In this document: positions 16,187 to 22,183 of the stretch, piece by piece | Layout of the letters: the number at the start of each line of letters is the position of its first letter | Position numbering within the stretch: position 1 is the stretch's first letter | Source of the DNA: Parcubacteria group bacterium CG1_02_44_31 | GTDB lineage: Bacteria; Patescibacteriota; Minisyncoccia; UBA6257; Brennerbacteraceae | Assembly (NCBI GenBank): GCA_001872485.1 | Contig: MNWK01000036.1 | Location: forward strand, 1 to 32,591 | Reading direction: 5' to 3' | DNA length: 32,591 nt | The notes under the pieces: model-generated | Told to the model about the DNA's origin: nothing | The model's database searches: none | What the model saw: the letters and a program-made list of their open reading frames with translations, nothing else | Translations under genes and position numbers: made by a program

Positions 16187-16747
16187 TTATTTTGCTTTTT
16201 CGCAGTATTCGCCTGTTTGAGTGTTTACTACTATCACATCATCTTGTTCTACGAAAAGCGGGGCATTAACGCTGTATCCGGTTTCTAGCACAACCGCTTT
16301 TTTCCCGCCAGTTGCGGTATTTCCTTTGATTGCCGGCGGCGCCTCCACTACTTTGAGTTCCATTTTTGCCGGGAGAGAAATAGCATACGGCTTTTCGTCA
16401 AGGTGCATAACTATGACTTCGGTGTTTGCTTTTAAGAAGTTCAATTCCCATTTGAGTTGTTCAATTGGGAATGAGATGCGTTGTTTTGCTTCACCAATCG
16501 TAAACACCGCGTTTCTTCTATCCTTATACAAGAATACGCCTTTTTTGCGTTCCAGTTCTATTTCCTCAAATGCTTCTCCTGATTTGAACGCGCGCTCAAC
16601 AACCTTGCCGGTTTTGAGATTTTTCAAAGTGGTGCGCGTAAACGCCGCGCCCTTGCCCGGATTCACAAAATGATACTCAACGATTTGCCATGGCTCGTTT
16701 TCAATTCTAAGTACGATTCCTTTTTCAAATTCGTTTGTGGAACGCAT
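16187..16747 (-). CDS. efp: Translation elongation factor P
   Basis: 186 aa, normal EF-P length, with KOW-like N domain and two OB domains. EF-P rescues ribosomes stalled on polyproline. The tip loop is FVNPGKGAAF with K32 at the position of E. coli K34, the residue beta-lysylated by EpmA. The C-terminal signature KKAVVLETGYSVNAPLFVEQDDVIVVNTQTGEY matches the family (start of signature given here only as residues about 147-182). It lies downstream of the epmA-like gene on the same strand, a functional pairing. The 81-bp gap between them is a run of heptanucleotide repeats. Confidence 0.95.
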   Translation of the reverse strand: MRSTNEFEKGIVLRIENEPWQIVEYHFVNPGKGAAFTRTTLKNLKTGKVVERAFKSGEAFEEIELERKKGVFLYKDRRNAVFTIGEAKQRISFPIEQLKWELNFLKANTEVIVMHLDEKPYAISLPAKMELKVVEAPPAIKGNTATGGKKAVVLETGYSVNAPLFVEQDDVIVVNTQTGEYCEKAK

Positions 16748-16806
16748 ATTGACTTAGTCATTAGTTATCAGTTATTCGTCATCAGTCATCAGTTATTAGT
16801 TATTAG
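16748..16806. repeat. Imperfect heptanucleotide repeat array
   Basis: A 7-nt period such as AGTTATT, AGTTATC, CGTCATC, AGTCATC repeats about eight times between epmA and efp. Similar arrays are at 17981-18011, 20570-20655, 22834-22860 and inside rnpB near 9085-9155. Confidence 0.8.
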
Positions 16807-16828
16807 TCACAAACATTGTACCGCGTTT

Positions 16829-17905
16829 TTATTCAGATTTGAACAAAGTGTTTACGGGAAACGTCATCAAATCATTAATGTCTTGGATATTCAATAAAAC
16901 CATTTGCAAACGTTCTACGCCTACAGCAATGCCGCCTGTTTCTGGTATGCCTGATTTGAGCCCGGCGATAAAATCCATGTCAATGGCATATGCATCTTTG
17001 CCGAGTTTTCTGCGCAGCGCTTGTTCATGTTTCAAACGAGTATATTGTTCTTTCCAATCAGTGAGTTCTGAAAACGCGTTGCCGATTTCCACGCCGCCGA
17101 TATATGCTTCAAAGCGTTCTGCGTAGAAAGATGGGAGTTTACCCTGCAGTGAATTACGGCTTTTATTTGCGCCATGAGCTGCCGTAATTCTACTGCAGGG
17201 TTTTCTTTTTGCAAGCGCGGCTTGCGGCAAGGGATAATCATATACAATTATCGGCTTGTTTTTGGGAAAATTCTGCTCAATGTCGTTTAAAAATACGGTG
17301 TAAAACAAATCGTCCCAGTTTGCATTTTTCGGAATAGGGTATGGTTTATGCCCCAGTTGTTTACGGAATGATGAAACTGTGCGTGCGTTATCCAGATTCA
17401 CGTGCGCGTATTTTTGAAATGCCTGTTTGACCGAGATTTTTTGCCACGGTTGTTTCAGGTTGATAATCGTATTACCAAAAGGAATTAAAAGAGTTTTATG
17501 CACTGCCAAAGCAGCTGCGCAGGTCAATTGTTCCACGTCTTTCATAATCTGTGTGTAATCCGAATGCGGACGGTACCATTCCAGCATGGTGAATTCAGGA
17601 TTGTGCATTGGGCCAAAACTTTCTCCTTGACGGAATACGGTTGCCATTTGGTATATGTTGGGAAATCCTCGTGAGAGCAGTTTTTTCAGCGAATACTCGG
17701 GCGAGGTAATGACATATCCTTTGTATGATTTGTTTTTTTCATCTTGAAACGTGTACGGCAGGGGATTGAGATACGGTTCCATGCCGGGCAATTTCACAAA
17801 TGTTGGCGTGAACACTTCCAAAAATCCCTTGTGCTTGAAAAACAGCCGTATGGCGTCAATGATTTTCGCGCGCTGTTTTTGAATTGTGATGAAATTACGC
17901 GTCAT
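16829..17905 (-). CDS. epmA: EF-P lysine ligase EpmA (PoxA/GenX-like, class II LysRS paralogue)
   Basis: 358 aa from the ATG at 17905. A longer in-frame start at 17992 would run through a palindromic repeat and is rejected. The protein has only the class II synthetase catalytic core and lacks the OB anticodon-binding domain. Motif 2 HNPEFTMLEWYRPHSDY is the EpmA form (LysRS has IEFY), and motif 3 is GIAVGVERLQMVL. EpmA attaches (R)-beta-lysine to EF-P; the adjacent efp has the target Lys. EpmB is not in the window. About 21 residues between QAALAKR and FYAERFEAYIGGVEIGNAFS are encoded by a palindromic element at 17141-17201 and are absent from family members as I know them. Confidence 0.88.
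   Translation of the reverse strand: MTRNFITIQKQRAKIIDAIRLFFKHKGFLEVFTPTFVKLPGMEPYLNPLPYTFQDEKNKSYKGYVITSPEYSLKKLLSRGFPNIYQMATVFRQGESFGPMHNPEFTMLEWYRPHSDYTQIMKDVEQLTCAAALAVHKTLLIPFGNTIINLKQPWQKISVKQAFQKYAHVNLDNARTVSSFRKQLGHKPYPIPKNANWDDLFYTVFLNDIEQNFPKNKPIIVYDYPLPQAALAKRKPCSRITAAHGANKSRNSLQGKLPSFYAERFEAYIGGVEIGNAFSELTDWKEQYTRLKHEQALRRKLGKDAYAIDMDFIAGLKSGIPETGGIAVGVERLQMVLLNIQDINDLMTFPVNTLFKSE
17141..17201. repeat. Family 1-like palindromic element inside epmA
   Basis: ACCCTGCAGTGAATTACGGC pairs with GCCGTAATTCTACTGCAGGG across about 20 nt. The ends match the family 1 ends (ACCCYGYAGTAG...CACTRCAGGGT), with arm bases again changed in a compensated way. It is read through in frame on the minus strand. 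Confidence 0.75.
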
Positions 17906-17919
17906 GCGAATATGCACTC

Positions 17920-17950
17920 GTCTTCGCAAGAACTTTGTTCTTGCGAAGAC
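17920..17950. repeat. 31-nt palindromic repeat, family 3, copy 1
   Basis: GTCTTCGCAAGAAC-TTT-GTTCTTGCGAAGAC (given as arms plus loop). The copy at 25314-25344 is its exact reverse complement. It lies just upstream of the epmA start. Confidence 0.9.
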
Positions 17951-17980
17951 ACTATTTTGGGTTTTGGAAATTGGAATTTG

Positions 17981-18011
17981 TTCAAGATTCAAGATTCAGG
18001 ATTCAGGATTT
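17981..18011. repeat. Heptanucleotide array upstream of epmA
   Basis: About four units of ATTCAAG/ATTCAGG in tandem. The rest of 17951-18138 holds nothing else I can identify. Confidence 0.7.
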
Positions 18012-18138
18012 GAAAAGAAGCCCACGACCTTCCCGCACTTTCTTATCCTTAGAGTATATTTACGATTTCGCTCGAACCCTACTTTATCAAAAATTCGTAA
18101 TCAAAGGAAGCTGCCCCGCCTGCCATAGCCTAAGTCTG

Positions 18139-18323
18139 AGCCGATGGACAGAATCGAACTGTCGTCCGTGGTTTACCTGCCCGCCAAGCGCTTGGAGCCG
18201 ATGAGAGGAATTGAACCTCCAACCTATCCCTTACGAAGGGATTGCTCTGCCTATTGAGCTACATCGGCGCTATGCGACTGGCAGGCGGGCGAAACCACTG
18301 TTTTACCATTAAACTACATCGGC
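18139..18323 (-). tRNA. Interrupted tRNA-Thr with a 112-114 nt insertion in its anticodon loop
   Basis: On the minus strand: acceptor GCCGATG/CATCGGC (7 bp), D-arm GTTT/AAAC, anticodon stem GTGGT/ACCAC, variable GGAC, T-arm GACAG-TTCGATT-CTGTC, discriminator T. All arms pair perfectly, but the anticodon loop is split: TTCG, then an insertion that begins CCCGCCTGCC and ends GGCGGGCAGG, then TAA. Joining 18290-18323 to 18139-18174 gives loop TTCGTAA (anticodon CGT); other splice points allow GGT. The insertion contains a complete second tRNA-Thr. Whether this gene is spliced, or dead, cannot be told from sequence. No group I intron core fits in the space. Confidence 0.75.
18193..18268 (-). tRNA. 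tRNA-Thr(CGT), nested within another tRNA-Thr
   Basis: Acceptor GCCGATG/CATCGGC, D-arm GCTC/GAGC, anticodon arm ATCCC-TTCGTAA-GGGAT (anticodon CGT), T-arm GGAGG-TTCAATT-CCTCT, discriminator T with encoded CCA. It shares the acceptor stem with the outer tRNA-Thr but differs in all other arms. Confidence 0.92.
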
Positions 18324-18331
18324 ATAAGGCC

Positions 18332-18350
18332 TTGGCGGGCAGGCCCGCCT
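18332..18350. repeat. GC-rich hairpin upstream of the tRNA-Thr genes
   Basis: GGCGGGC-AG-GCCCGCC, related to the GGCGGGCAGG/CCCGCC ends of the tRNA insertion. A second relative, GCGGGCAGG, is at 18372. The motif CGCTATGCGA also occurs both here (18354) and at the edge of the tRNA insertion (18269). Confidence 0.6.
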
Positions 18351-18458
18351 ACTATCGCTATGCGAAGCATTGCGGGCAGGTCTGCAAGTTGAGTCTCGAC
18401 ATTTCGGTCGGGGCCTTGACAAATAGTTATTTCGTAGGGGATAGATTGGCATAGCAAT

Positions 18459-18467
18459 ACTATATCA
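18459..18467 (-). promoter_or_regulatory. Possible extended -10 for the tRNA-Thr locus
   Basis: On the minus strand TGA-TATAGT, the same TGn-TATAnT pattern as other promoters here. It is about 135 nt upstream of the outer tRNA-Thr. Confidence 0.4.
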
Positions 18468-18485
18468 AAATTTTTGATGTTTGTG

Positions 18486-18562
18486 TATGCCCCGTTAGAA
18501 ATCTCGCCCGCGCGCAAGCGCGCCAGTAGGGCTTATGGGCTGGCTATTTCTAACAGGGTATA
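18486..18562. repeat. Palindromic element related to family 1, copy C
   Basis: 77 bp, ends TATGCCCCGTTAGAAAT and ATTTCTAACAGGGTATA, inner hairpin GCGCGC-AA-GCGCGC. The outermost CCCCGT...ACAGGG matches family 1, while the next bases (TAGAAAT) form a distinct subtype. It borders the foreign-looking gene pair that follows. Confidence 0.75.
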
Positions 18563-18566
18563 GATA

Positions 18567-18776
18567 TTATGAAAAGAAAAAGCGACCTTGTATGTCAGGG
18601 TCGCTTTTTTTTGGGGGACGGCGTTCTCCTCGCGGACCATAGGTCCGCTTGGAAATCAGGACGCCGTTTTGATAAAATCGGTGAGTTATTCTCACCGGCT
18701 GAGGCAGCGCTGCTGCCTCATACCCTACCTCAGCCCACAATTGAGCTGGGGGATTGCGATAAATTTTATCTTTCAT
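18567..18776 (-). CDS. Small protein of unknown function (69 aa) with strong ribosome binding site
   Basis: The start is fixed by GAAAGGAGGT 3 nt before ATG on the minus strand, one of only a few canonical Shine-Dalgarno sequences in the window. A promoter lies at 18802-18831. The protein starts MKDKIYRNPPAQLWAEVGYE and is rich in Pro and Arg near the end (RGERRPPKKSD); no domain, signal peptide or membrane segment is evident. The last 14 codons run through the terminator hairpin at 18577-18612, so the C-terminus is encoded by the terminator itself. It is divergent from the lipoprotein gene. I do not recognise it. Confidence 0.6.
   Translation of the reverse strand: MKDKIYRNPPAQLWAEVGYEAAALPQPVRITHRFYQNGVLISKRTYGPRGERRPPKKSDPDIQGRFFFS
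18577..18612 (-). terminator. Bidirectional-looking terminator of the 69-aa gene
   Basis: AGCGACC/GGTCGCT stem with A-run on one side and T-run on the other; on the minus strand it ends with CTTTTTCTTTT. It overlaps the 3' end of the coding region. Confidence 0.8.
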
Positions 18777-18801
18777 GGTACCTCCTTTCGCAATCTTGTT
18801 G

Positions 18802-18831
18802 ACAATATCATAATAACGGCATTTTAGTCAA
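18802..18831 (-). promoter_or_regulatory. Promoter of the 69-aa gene
   Basis: Minus strand TTGACT-N18-TATTGT, about 25 nt upstream of the start codon and its GGAGG. Confidence 0.55.
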
Positions 18832-18852
18832 TGCAAGGTATTAAAGTATTAT

Positions 18853-18881
18853 TTGACGAATATGGCGCATTATGCTATATT
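18853..18881 (+). promoter_or_regulatory. Promoter of the lipoprotein gene
   Basis: TTGACG-N17-TATATT with TGC before the -10, the best sigma-70-type promoter in the window. The leader is about 75 nt. Confidence 0.85.
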
Positions 18882-18912
18882 TTATCAGGCCAAAGTTCTC
18901 TCATAATCTAAC

Positions 18913-18960
18913 CTCGAATCGGTTGGCCTGCCGATTCGGATAATTCTGCTAGGAGGCAGA
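18913..18960 (+). promoter_or_regulatory. Structured leader with Shine-Dalgarno in a hairpin loop
   Basis: A hairpin CGAATCGG-TTGGCCTG-CCGATTCG is followed by CTGC-TAGGAG-GCAG, which shows AGGAGG in and beside a short hairpin, 7 nt before ATG 18964. Translation could be modulated by this structure (inference). Confidence 0.55.
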
Positions 18961-18963
18961 AAA

Positions 18964-19650
18964 ATGAAAACCAATTTTAAGTTTTTTGTTTTTCTCGTGA
19001 TCGTGAGCATGGTGCTCGCGGCCTGCGGTCCGGCGACCAAAGCCGAGATCGCGCCAACCGTCATCCCGCAAGACCTACCCAATGGGGATTATTATGTAAT
19101 TTACGCCCCGGGGCAGATCGGAGCCGATGAAATTTTTAACTCTTCGGTTCCTATAGTCCTTGCAGTCAGCGGCGTAGCTGCCGCTGATGACTTAACCGTC
19201 TGGGGGGTTGCAAATGACCCACTGGCGGTCTCGGTCGTCGTGACCATTGTGGCTTATACCGCCTGTACGGCAAGCGAGCCGTGCCGCGGCGCAATGGTCG
19301 TGGGGATTGAGGGGGCTGTGGATTACATCCACAGCATTGCCCCAGCGGCAAGGGTTGCCGTCATCGATGGCTGGACAGCAGCCGAGTTCAACCCCCGCAA
19401 GGGTACCTTGCATTTGTGGGATGACTACACAAATGCAAGTGTTTCATGGATGGTCACCGGAGGCGGCGGCTGTAAGTATGATTTCTTTGGGGCATTTGGT
19501 CCCCAAAGATATTCATACTTTACAACAGATCCCTGTTCACGACAGGGTATTGTGGAGGCTATCAATCAGTTCGTCAAAGAACTGGAGGATGATGGCTATC
19601 GTATTTTTGGAGAGATGTTAGAATGGATGTTAGATATCTTTGGGGGATAA
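18964..19650 (+). CDS. Predicted secreted lipoprotein of unknown function
   Basis: 228 aa. A lipoprotein signal peptide is clear: MKTNFK, a hydrophobic core FFVFLVIVSMVLA, and lipobox LAAC with Cys21 as the lipidated residue. The mature part is rich in Ala, Gly, Val and Thr in the first half, with Cys residues (YTACTASEPC, GGGGCKYDFF, DPCSR) that could pair outside the cell, and an acidic C-terminal helix (VKELEDDGYRIFGEMLEWM). No family recognised. Canonical AGGAGG, strong promoter and GC-rich codon choice (GCG, GCC, GTC, ATC) differ from neighbours, which suggests recent transfer. It is divergent from the 69-aa gene and closed by its own terminator. Confidence 0.8.
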   Translation: MKTNFKFFVFLVIVSMVLAACGPATKAEIAPTVIPQDLPNGDYYVIYAPGQIGADEIFNSSVPIVLAVSGVAAADDLTVWGVANDPLAVSVVVTIVAYTACTASEPCRGAMVVGIEGAVDYIHSIAPAARVAVIDGWTAAEFNPRKGTLHLWDDYTNASVSWMVTGGGGCKYDFFGAFGPQRYSYFTTDPCSRQGIVEAINQFVKELEDDGYRIFGEMLEWMLDIFGG

Positions 19651-19669
19651 TAAGATACCAAACATCCTT

Positions 19670-19704
19670 GCAGGCAGAGCATAGCTCTGCCTGCGTTTAT
19701 TTTT
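19670..19704 (+). terminator. Terminator of the lipoprotein gene
   Basis: GCAGGCAGAGC-ATA-GCTCTGCCTGC, an 11-bp perfect stem followed by GTTTATTTTT. Confidence 0.92.
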
Positions 19705-19715
19705 AATCAGGGTAT

Positions 19716-19744
19716 GCCACCACACCAAATTTTGGTGTGGGGGC
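19716..19744. repeat. Palindrome, family 2, second copy
   Basis: GCCACCACACC-AAATTTT-GGTGTGGGGGC, like the palindrome after lepA. It ends exactly where the -35 box of the rplJ promoter begins. Confidence 0.75.
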
Positions 19745-19773
19745 TTGCACATTACTTATATTGCTGCTATACT
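19745..19773 (+). promoter_or_regulatory. Promoter of rplJ-rplL
   Basis: TTGCAC-N17-TATACT with TGC before the -10. Predicted start about 19780, at the beginning of the structured leader. Confidence 0.8.
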
Positions 19774-19780
19774 ACTAAAA

Positions 19781-19875
19781 GCGATTTCGAAGACAATGGG
19801 TTCTGGAAGGATTAAATTTGCCCATCGAGAAATACTCGATTTCATATTGTCTGCGGAAACGCAGAATTTTTTATT
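19781..19875 (+). promoter_or_regulatory. L10-type ribosomal protein leader with attenuator
   Basis: Closing helix AGACAAT (19791) with ATTGTCT (19846) encloses an internal-loop region GGG/CCC and a hairpin ATCGAG-AAATA-CTCGAT. A terminator hairpin CTGCG-GAAA-CGCAG with a T-run follows at 19851-19871 and shares bases with the closing helix, so the two folds compete. This layout matches L10 leaders that bind L10-L12 and repress the rplJ operon. Assignment is by position and fold; I could not run a covariance model. Confidence 0.65.
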
Positions 19876-20004
19876 CTAAAGTATCACCTCGAATTACAAT
19901 GGCAATCCACCTGTCGATGGAACGAATGAATACTAAATAATACAAATATTTGTATCCATTCGTATCATTAGTATAAATTAGTATATTCGTATCGATACAT
20001 TGTT

Positions 20005-20550
20005 ATGGCCATTACCAAACAACAAAAACAAACCGCGCTTACGGAGTTGGAAACGATTGTCGCACACAACCCAATTATTTTTTTGGTTGATTTTTCGCGC
20101 GCAAAAACGCTTGATGTCACTGAATTCAGGAAAAAACTTATGGCATTGGACGCTGGGTATCGCATGGTGAAAAAAACGTTAGTCAAACGCGTGTTTGACG
20201 CCCATGGGCTTGCGTTTCCGAATTGGGAAACATACGCCGGTTCGTTTGGGATTGTGTACGCACAGCAAAACGAGATTGATGTGGCAAAAGCAGTGCGTTC
20301 GTTCGTGTCTGCTACCGCAAACAAAGTGAAAGTCAAAAACAGTTTGGCAGTGCTTGGCGGATTTATGGATGCATTATTTATTGACACATCAAAAGTCACG
20401 ATGCTTGCCCAGATTCCTTCGCGTGAGGTTTTGATTGGCCAATTAGTCAATGCTATTGCGAGTCCTCTTTCAGGATTAGTGTATGCTTTGCAGTATAATC
20501 TTGCGCATTTTGTTATGACCGTGAAAGCGATTGAGGGCTCAAAAAAGTAG
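20005..20550 (+). CDS. rplJ: Large ribosomal subunit protein uL10
   Basis: 181 aa. uL10 anchors the bL12 stalk on the ribosome and recruits translation factors. Family features are the N-terminal MAITKQQKQTALTELETIV, the RNA-binding core VTEFRKKLMALDAGYRMVKKTLVKR (residues about 40-64) and the C-terminal helix that carries bL12 dimers (ALQYNLAHFVMTVKAIEG). It is preceded by an L10-type leader and followed by rplL. There is no Shine-Dalgarno sequence before the ATG. Confidence 0.95.
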   Translation: MAITKQQKQTALTELETIVAHNPIIFLVDFSRAKTLDVTEFRKKLMALDAGYRMVKKTLVKRVFDAHGLAFPNWETYAGSFGIVYAQQNEIDVAKAVRSFVSATANKVKVKNSLAVLGGFMDALFIDTSKVTMLAQIPSREVLIGQLVNAIASPLSGLVYALQYNLAHFVMTVKAIEGSKK

Positions 20551-20569
20551 TTGAAAATAAAGTGGTCAT

Positions 20570-20655
20570 AAGTTATAAGTTGTGAGTTATAAGTTATATA
20601 TTAAGGTCGAAAACAAAATAGTCATAAGTTGTAAGTTATTAGTTATAAGTAGTTA
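20570..20655. repeat. Heptanucleotide repeat array between rplJ and rplL
   Basis: Units such as AAGTTAT, AAGTTGT, GAGTTAT recur with a 7-nt period in two blocks. It fills the intercistronic gap of a co-transcribed pair. Confidence 0.8.
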
Positions 20656-20664
20656 GTTAAATCT

Positions 20665-21048
20665 ATGTCTGACAAATACGCAAAAATTATTACAGAAATT
20701 GAAAAATTGAGCGTGCTTGAGCTTGCCGAATTGGTTAAAGAACTTGAAGAAAAGTTTGGTGTCAAAGCGCAAGCGGCAGTTGTCGCAGCGCCGACTGCAA
20801 ACGCAGGAGGCGAAGGCGCTGGAGCAGGCGAGGAAAAGAGCGCGTTTACCGTGATGCTCACAGCAGTTGGCGACCAAAAAATCGCAGTTATCAAGGCTGT
20901 GCGTGACATTACCGGCCTTGGGCTCAAGGAAGCAAAAGATTTGGTTGACGCAGCACCGAAAGCAGTCAAGGAAAATGTTTCCAAGGACGATGCGGAAAAT
21001 ATCAAAAAACTTTTGACAGAAGTCGGAGCTAGTGTTGAATTGAAATAA
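20665..21048 (+). CDS. rplL: Large ribosomal subunit protein bL12
   Basis: 127 aa. N-terminal dimerisation domain ([19 protein letters not shown]), Ala/Gly hinge (residues about 38-56) and C-terminal factor-binding domain ([20 protein letters not shown], then [19 protein letters not shown]). It works as multiple copies on uL10 in the ribosomal stalk. Canonical rplJ-rplL order. Confidence 0.97.
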   Translation: MSDKYAKIITEIEKLSVLELAELVKELEEKFGVKAQAAVVAAPTANAGGEGAGAGEEKSAFTVMLTAVGDQKIAVIKAVRDITGLGLKEAKDLVDAAPKAVKENVSKDDAENIKKLLTEVGASVELK

Positions 21049-21139
21049 AGCTCTGCGAATCACATCCGCGACATTCATATTATTTTATCCACGCACCAGT
21101 ACTGTTTAATGGGACCGGTGCGGGATTTACCTGCGCACC

Positions 21140-21180
21140 CGTCCCGCACTAGTTCCGCTTAGCGGAATTGGTGCGGGACG
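21140..21180. repeat. Hairpin in the rplL-membrane protein gap
   Basis: CGTCCCGCAC pairs with GTGCGGGACG and an inner TTCCGC pairs with GCGGAA. With the next hairpins it makes 21049-21353 a string of stem-loops; I see no gene and no SRP, 6S or tmRNA signature there. Confidence 0.7.
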
Positions 21181-21212
21181 GCTTGCCTTGTTAGATAAAC
21201 AGCGAAACTGTA

Positions 21213-21236
21213 TTTAATAGGGTTTACCCTATTAAA
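21213..21236. repeat. AT-rich hairpin
   Basis: TTTAATAGGG-TTTA-CCCTATTAAA, a 10-bp perfect stem. A related TTTAACAGGG is at 21252. Confidence 0.7.
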
Positions 21237-21292
21237 TTGCCTTCAGCACTATTTAACAGGGTGAAGGTTCCGCGTCTCGAAGCCACGAAAAA

Positions 21293-21322
21293 GGAGCCGC
21301 GAATGTAAACCCGCGGGGCTCC
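21293..21322. repeat. GC-rich hairpin
   Basis: GGAGCC-GCG pairs with CGC-GGGGCTCC (about 9 bp with small bulge). No T-run follows, so termination is uncertain. Confidence 0.55.
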
Positions 21323-21353
21323 ACATGACTATACGTCAGTATAGTATAACGCA

Positions 21354-21387
21354 ACCATTCTCATATTCTTAAGAATATGAGAATGGT
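21354..21387. promoter_or_regulatory. Perfect 34-bp palindrome, possible operator (copy 1)
   Basis: Half-site ACCATTCTCATATTCTT followed by its exact reverse complement, with no loop. A close copy overlaps the promoter of the ArsR-like gene (22453-22486). It lies about 100 bp upstream of the membrane protein gene. Confidence 0.7.
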
Positions 21388-21404
21388 CATGAATGCATGC
21401 GCTT

Positions 21405-21437
21405 GAATTTGTTTTTATGCAGCATAAAAACAAATTC
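21405..21437. repeat. 16-bp stem hairpin
   Basis: GAATTTGTTTTTATGC, one base, GCATAAAAACAAATTC. It could terminate upstream transcription or be another palindromic repeat. Confidence 0.65.
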
Positions 21438-21474
21438 TCGTGAAATGCCAAAAAACCCGCACTGCGGATTTTTT

Positions 21475-21483
21475 TGGTATACT
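21475..21483 (+). promoter_or_regulatory. Extended -10 promoter of the membrane protein gene
   Basis: TGG-TATACT ends 8 nt before ATG 21492, so the message would be leaderless. No convincing -35. Confidence 0.55.
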
Positions 21484-21491
21484 GAATATAT

Positions 21492-22154
21492 ATGAAATTG
21501 AACAGCAAGGCGCCAAAGAAATTTTTTATCAAGGAAAATATTTGGATTGTTTTGCTTTCGTATGTGTTGATTATTTTGTTTACGCGCGCAATTCTATATT
21601 TTTCCAGTGTGCGATGGGGTATTTTTTCCGGACTTATTATTAAAGGCGTGCATTATCACCATTATTTCTGGGGATATTTCATATTGCTTATTGGCTTGAT
21701 GTTGTATCGCACATCGTTTCGAGCCGCGGGATTGATGGCAATTGGTATAGGGACGGGATATATTTGTGACGAACTGACGATGTTGTTTTCTTTTGGCTCA
21801 ATCGGATATTGGTCATTGTGGAGTTTAGTTCCCATTACGTTTGGTTTGCTCGTGCTTAATTTTATTTTTTTCCTTTGCCCTGATATGATTGACGAAAAGG
21901 CAAAGCAATTTAATCTTGAAGAGTTTGGCAAGAGGTTTCAGTGGTATGTCAAATGGGCGCAAAAGATTTTGTTTTCGAGGTTCGGGCCTGTACGTAAAGA
22001 AACATACAAACCTCTTGCGCTGGGATATGTCGTAACGCTTGTGCTATTTTTGGTTTTGGTTTCGTTTATCATATACGCAAGCGCAGAGCGTTTGGAGGAT
22101 AATACTTTTGGCGTTTTGCCGTGTGAAAGCCAGTGTTCATTCATGCGGTTTTAA
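21492..22154 (+). CDS. Polytopic membrane protein with HxHH motif, function unknown
   Basis: 220 aa with about five hydrophobic segments (residues about 15-40, 55-75, 80-95, 105-130 and 178-198). The second segment is introduced by GVHYHHYFWG, and GIGTGYICDELTML follows; a His-rich HxHH plus a D-E pair inside the membrane suggests a metal or proton site. I recall similar HxHH...GxGxxxDE membrane proteins of unknown function but cannot name the family. A cytoplasmic stretch (residues 130-175) is charged. Likely leaderless and monocistronic, lying between the two 34-bp palindromes. Confidence 0.75.
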   Translation: MKLNSKAPKKFFIKENIWIVLLSYVLIILFTRAILYFSSVRWGIFSGLIIKGVHYHHYFWGYFILLIGLMLYRTSFRAAGLMAIGIGTGYICDELTMLFSFGSIGYWSLWSLVPITFGLLVLNFIFFLCPDMIDEKAKQFNLEEFGKRFQWYVKWAQKILFSRFGPVRKETYKPLALGYVVTLVLFLVLVSFIIYASAERLEDNTFGVLPCESQCSFMRF

Positions 22155-22162
22155 AAATTTTA

Positions 22163-22171
22163 TGTTATAGT
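22163..22171 (+). promoter_or_regulatory. Extended -10 promoter of tRNA-Val
   Basis: TGT-TATAGT, with predicted start about 6 nt before the tRNA 5' end. Confidence 0.6.
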
Positions 22172-22183
22172 GAACTGAAATAT

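Noticed and set aside
16027-16269. 80-aa ORF on the plus strand
   Set aside because: It begins inside the tRNA-Gly and runs into antisense efp.
17906-17992. 29-residue N-terminal extension of EpmA
   Set aside because: It is encoded by the 31-nt palindromic repeat and flanking DNA; family similarity starts after the ATG at 17905.
18178-18291. Group I intron in the tRNA-Thr anticodon loop
   Set aside because: About 112 nt, most of it an intact tRNA; no room for the P3-P9 core.
21049-21353. A known small RNA (SRP RNA, 6S, tmRNA) in the gap after rplL
   Set aside because: No GGAAGGA/GCAGCC SRP tip, no tRNA-like ends and no tag ORF; only separate hairpins are visible.
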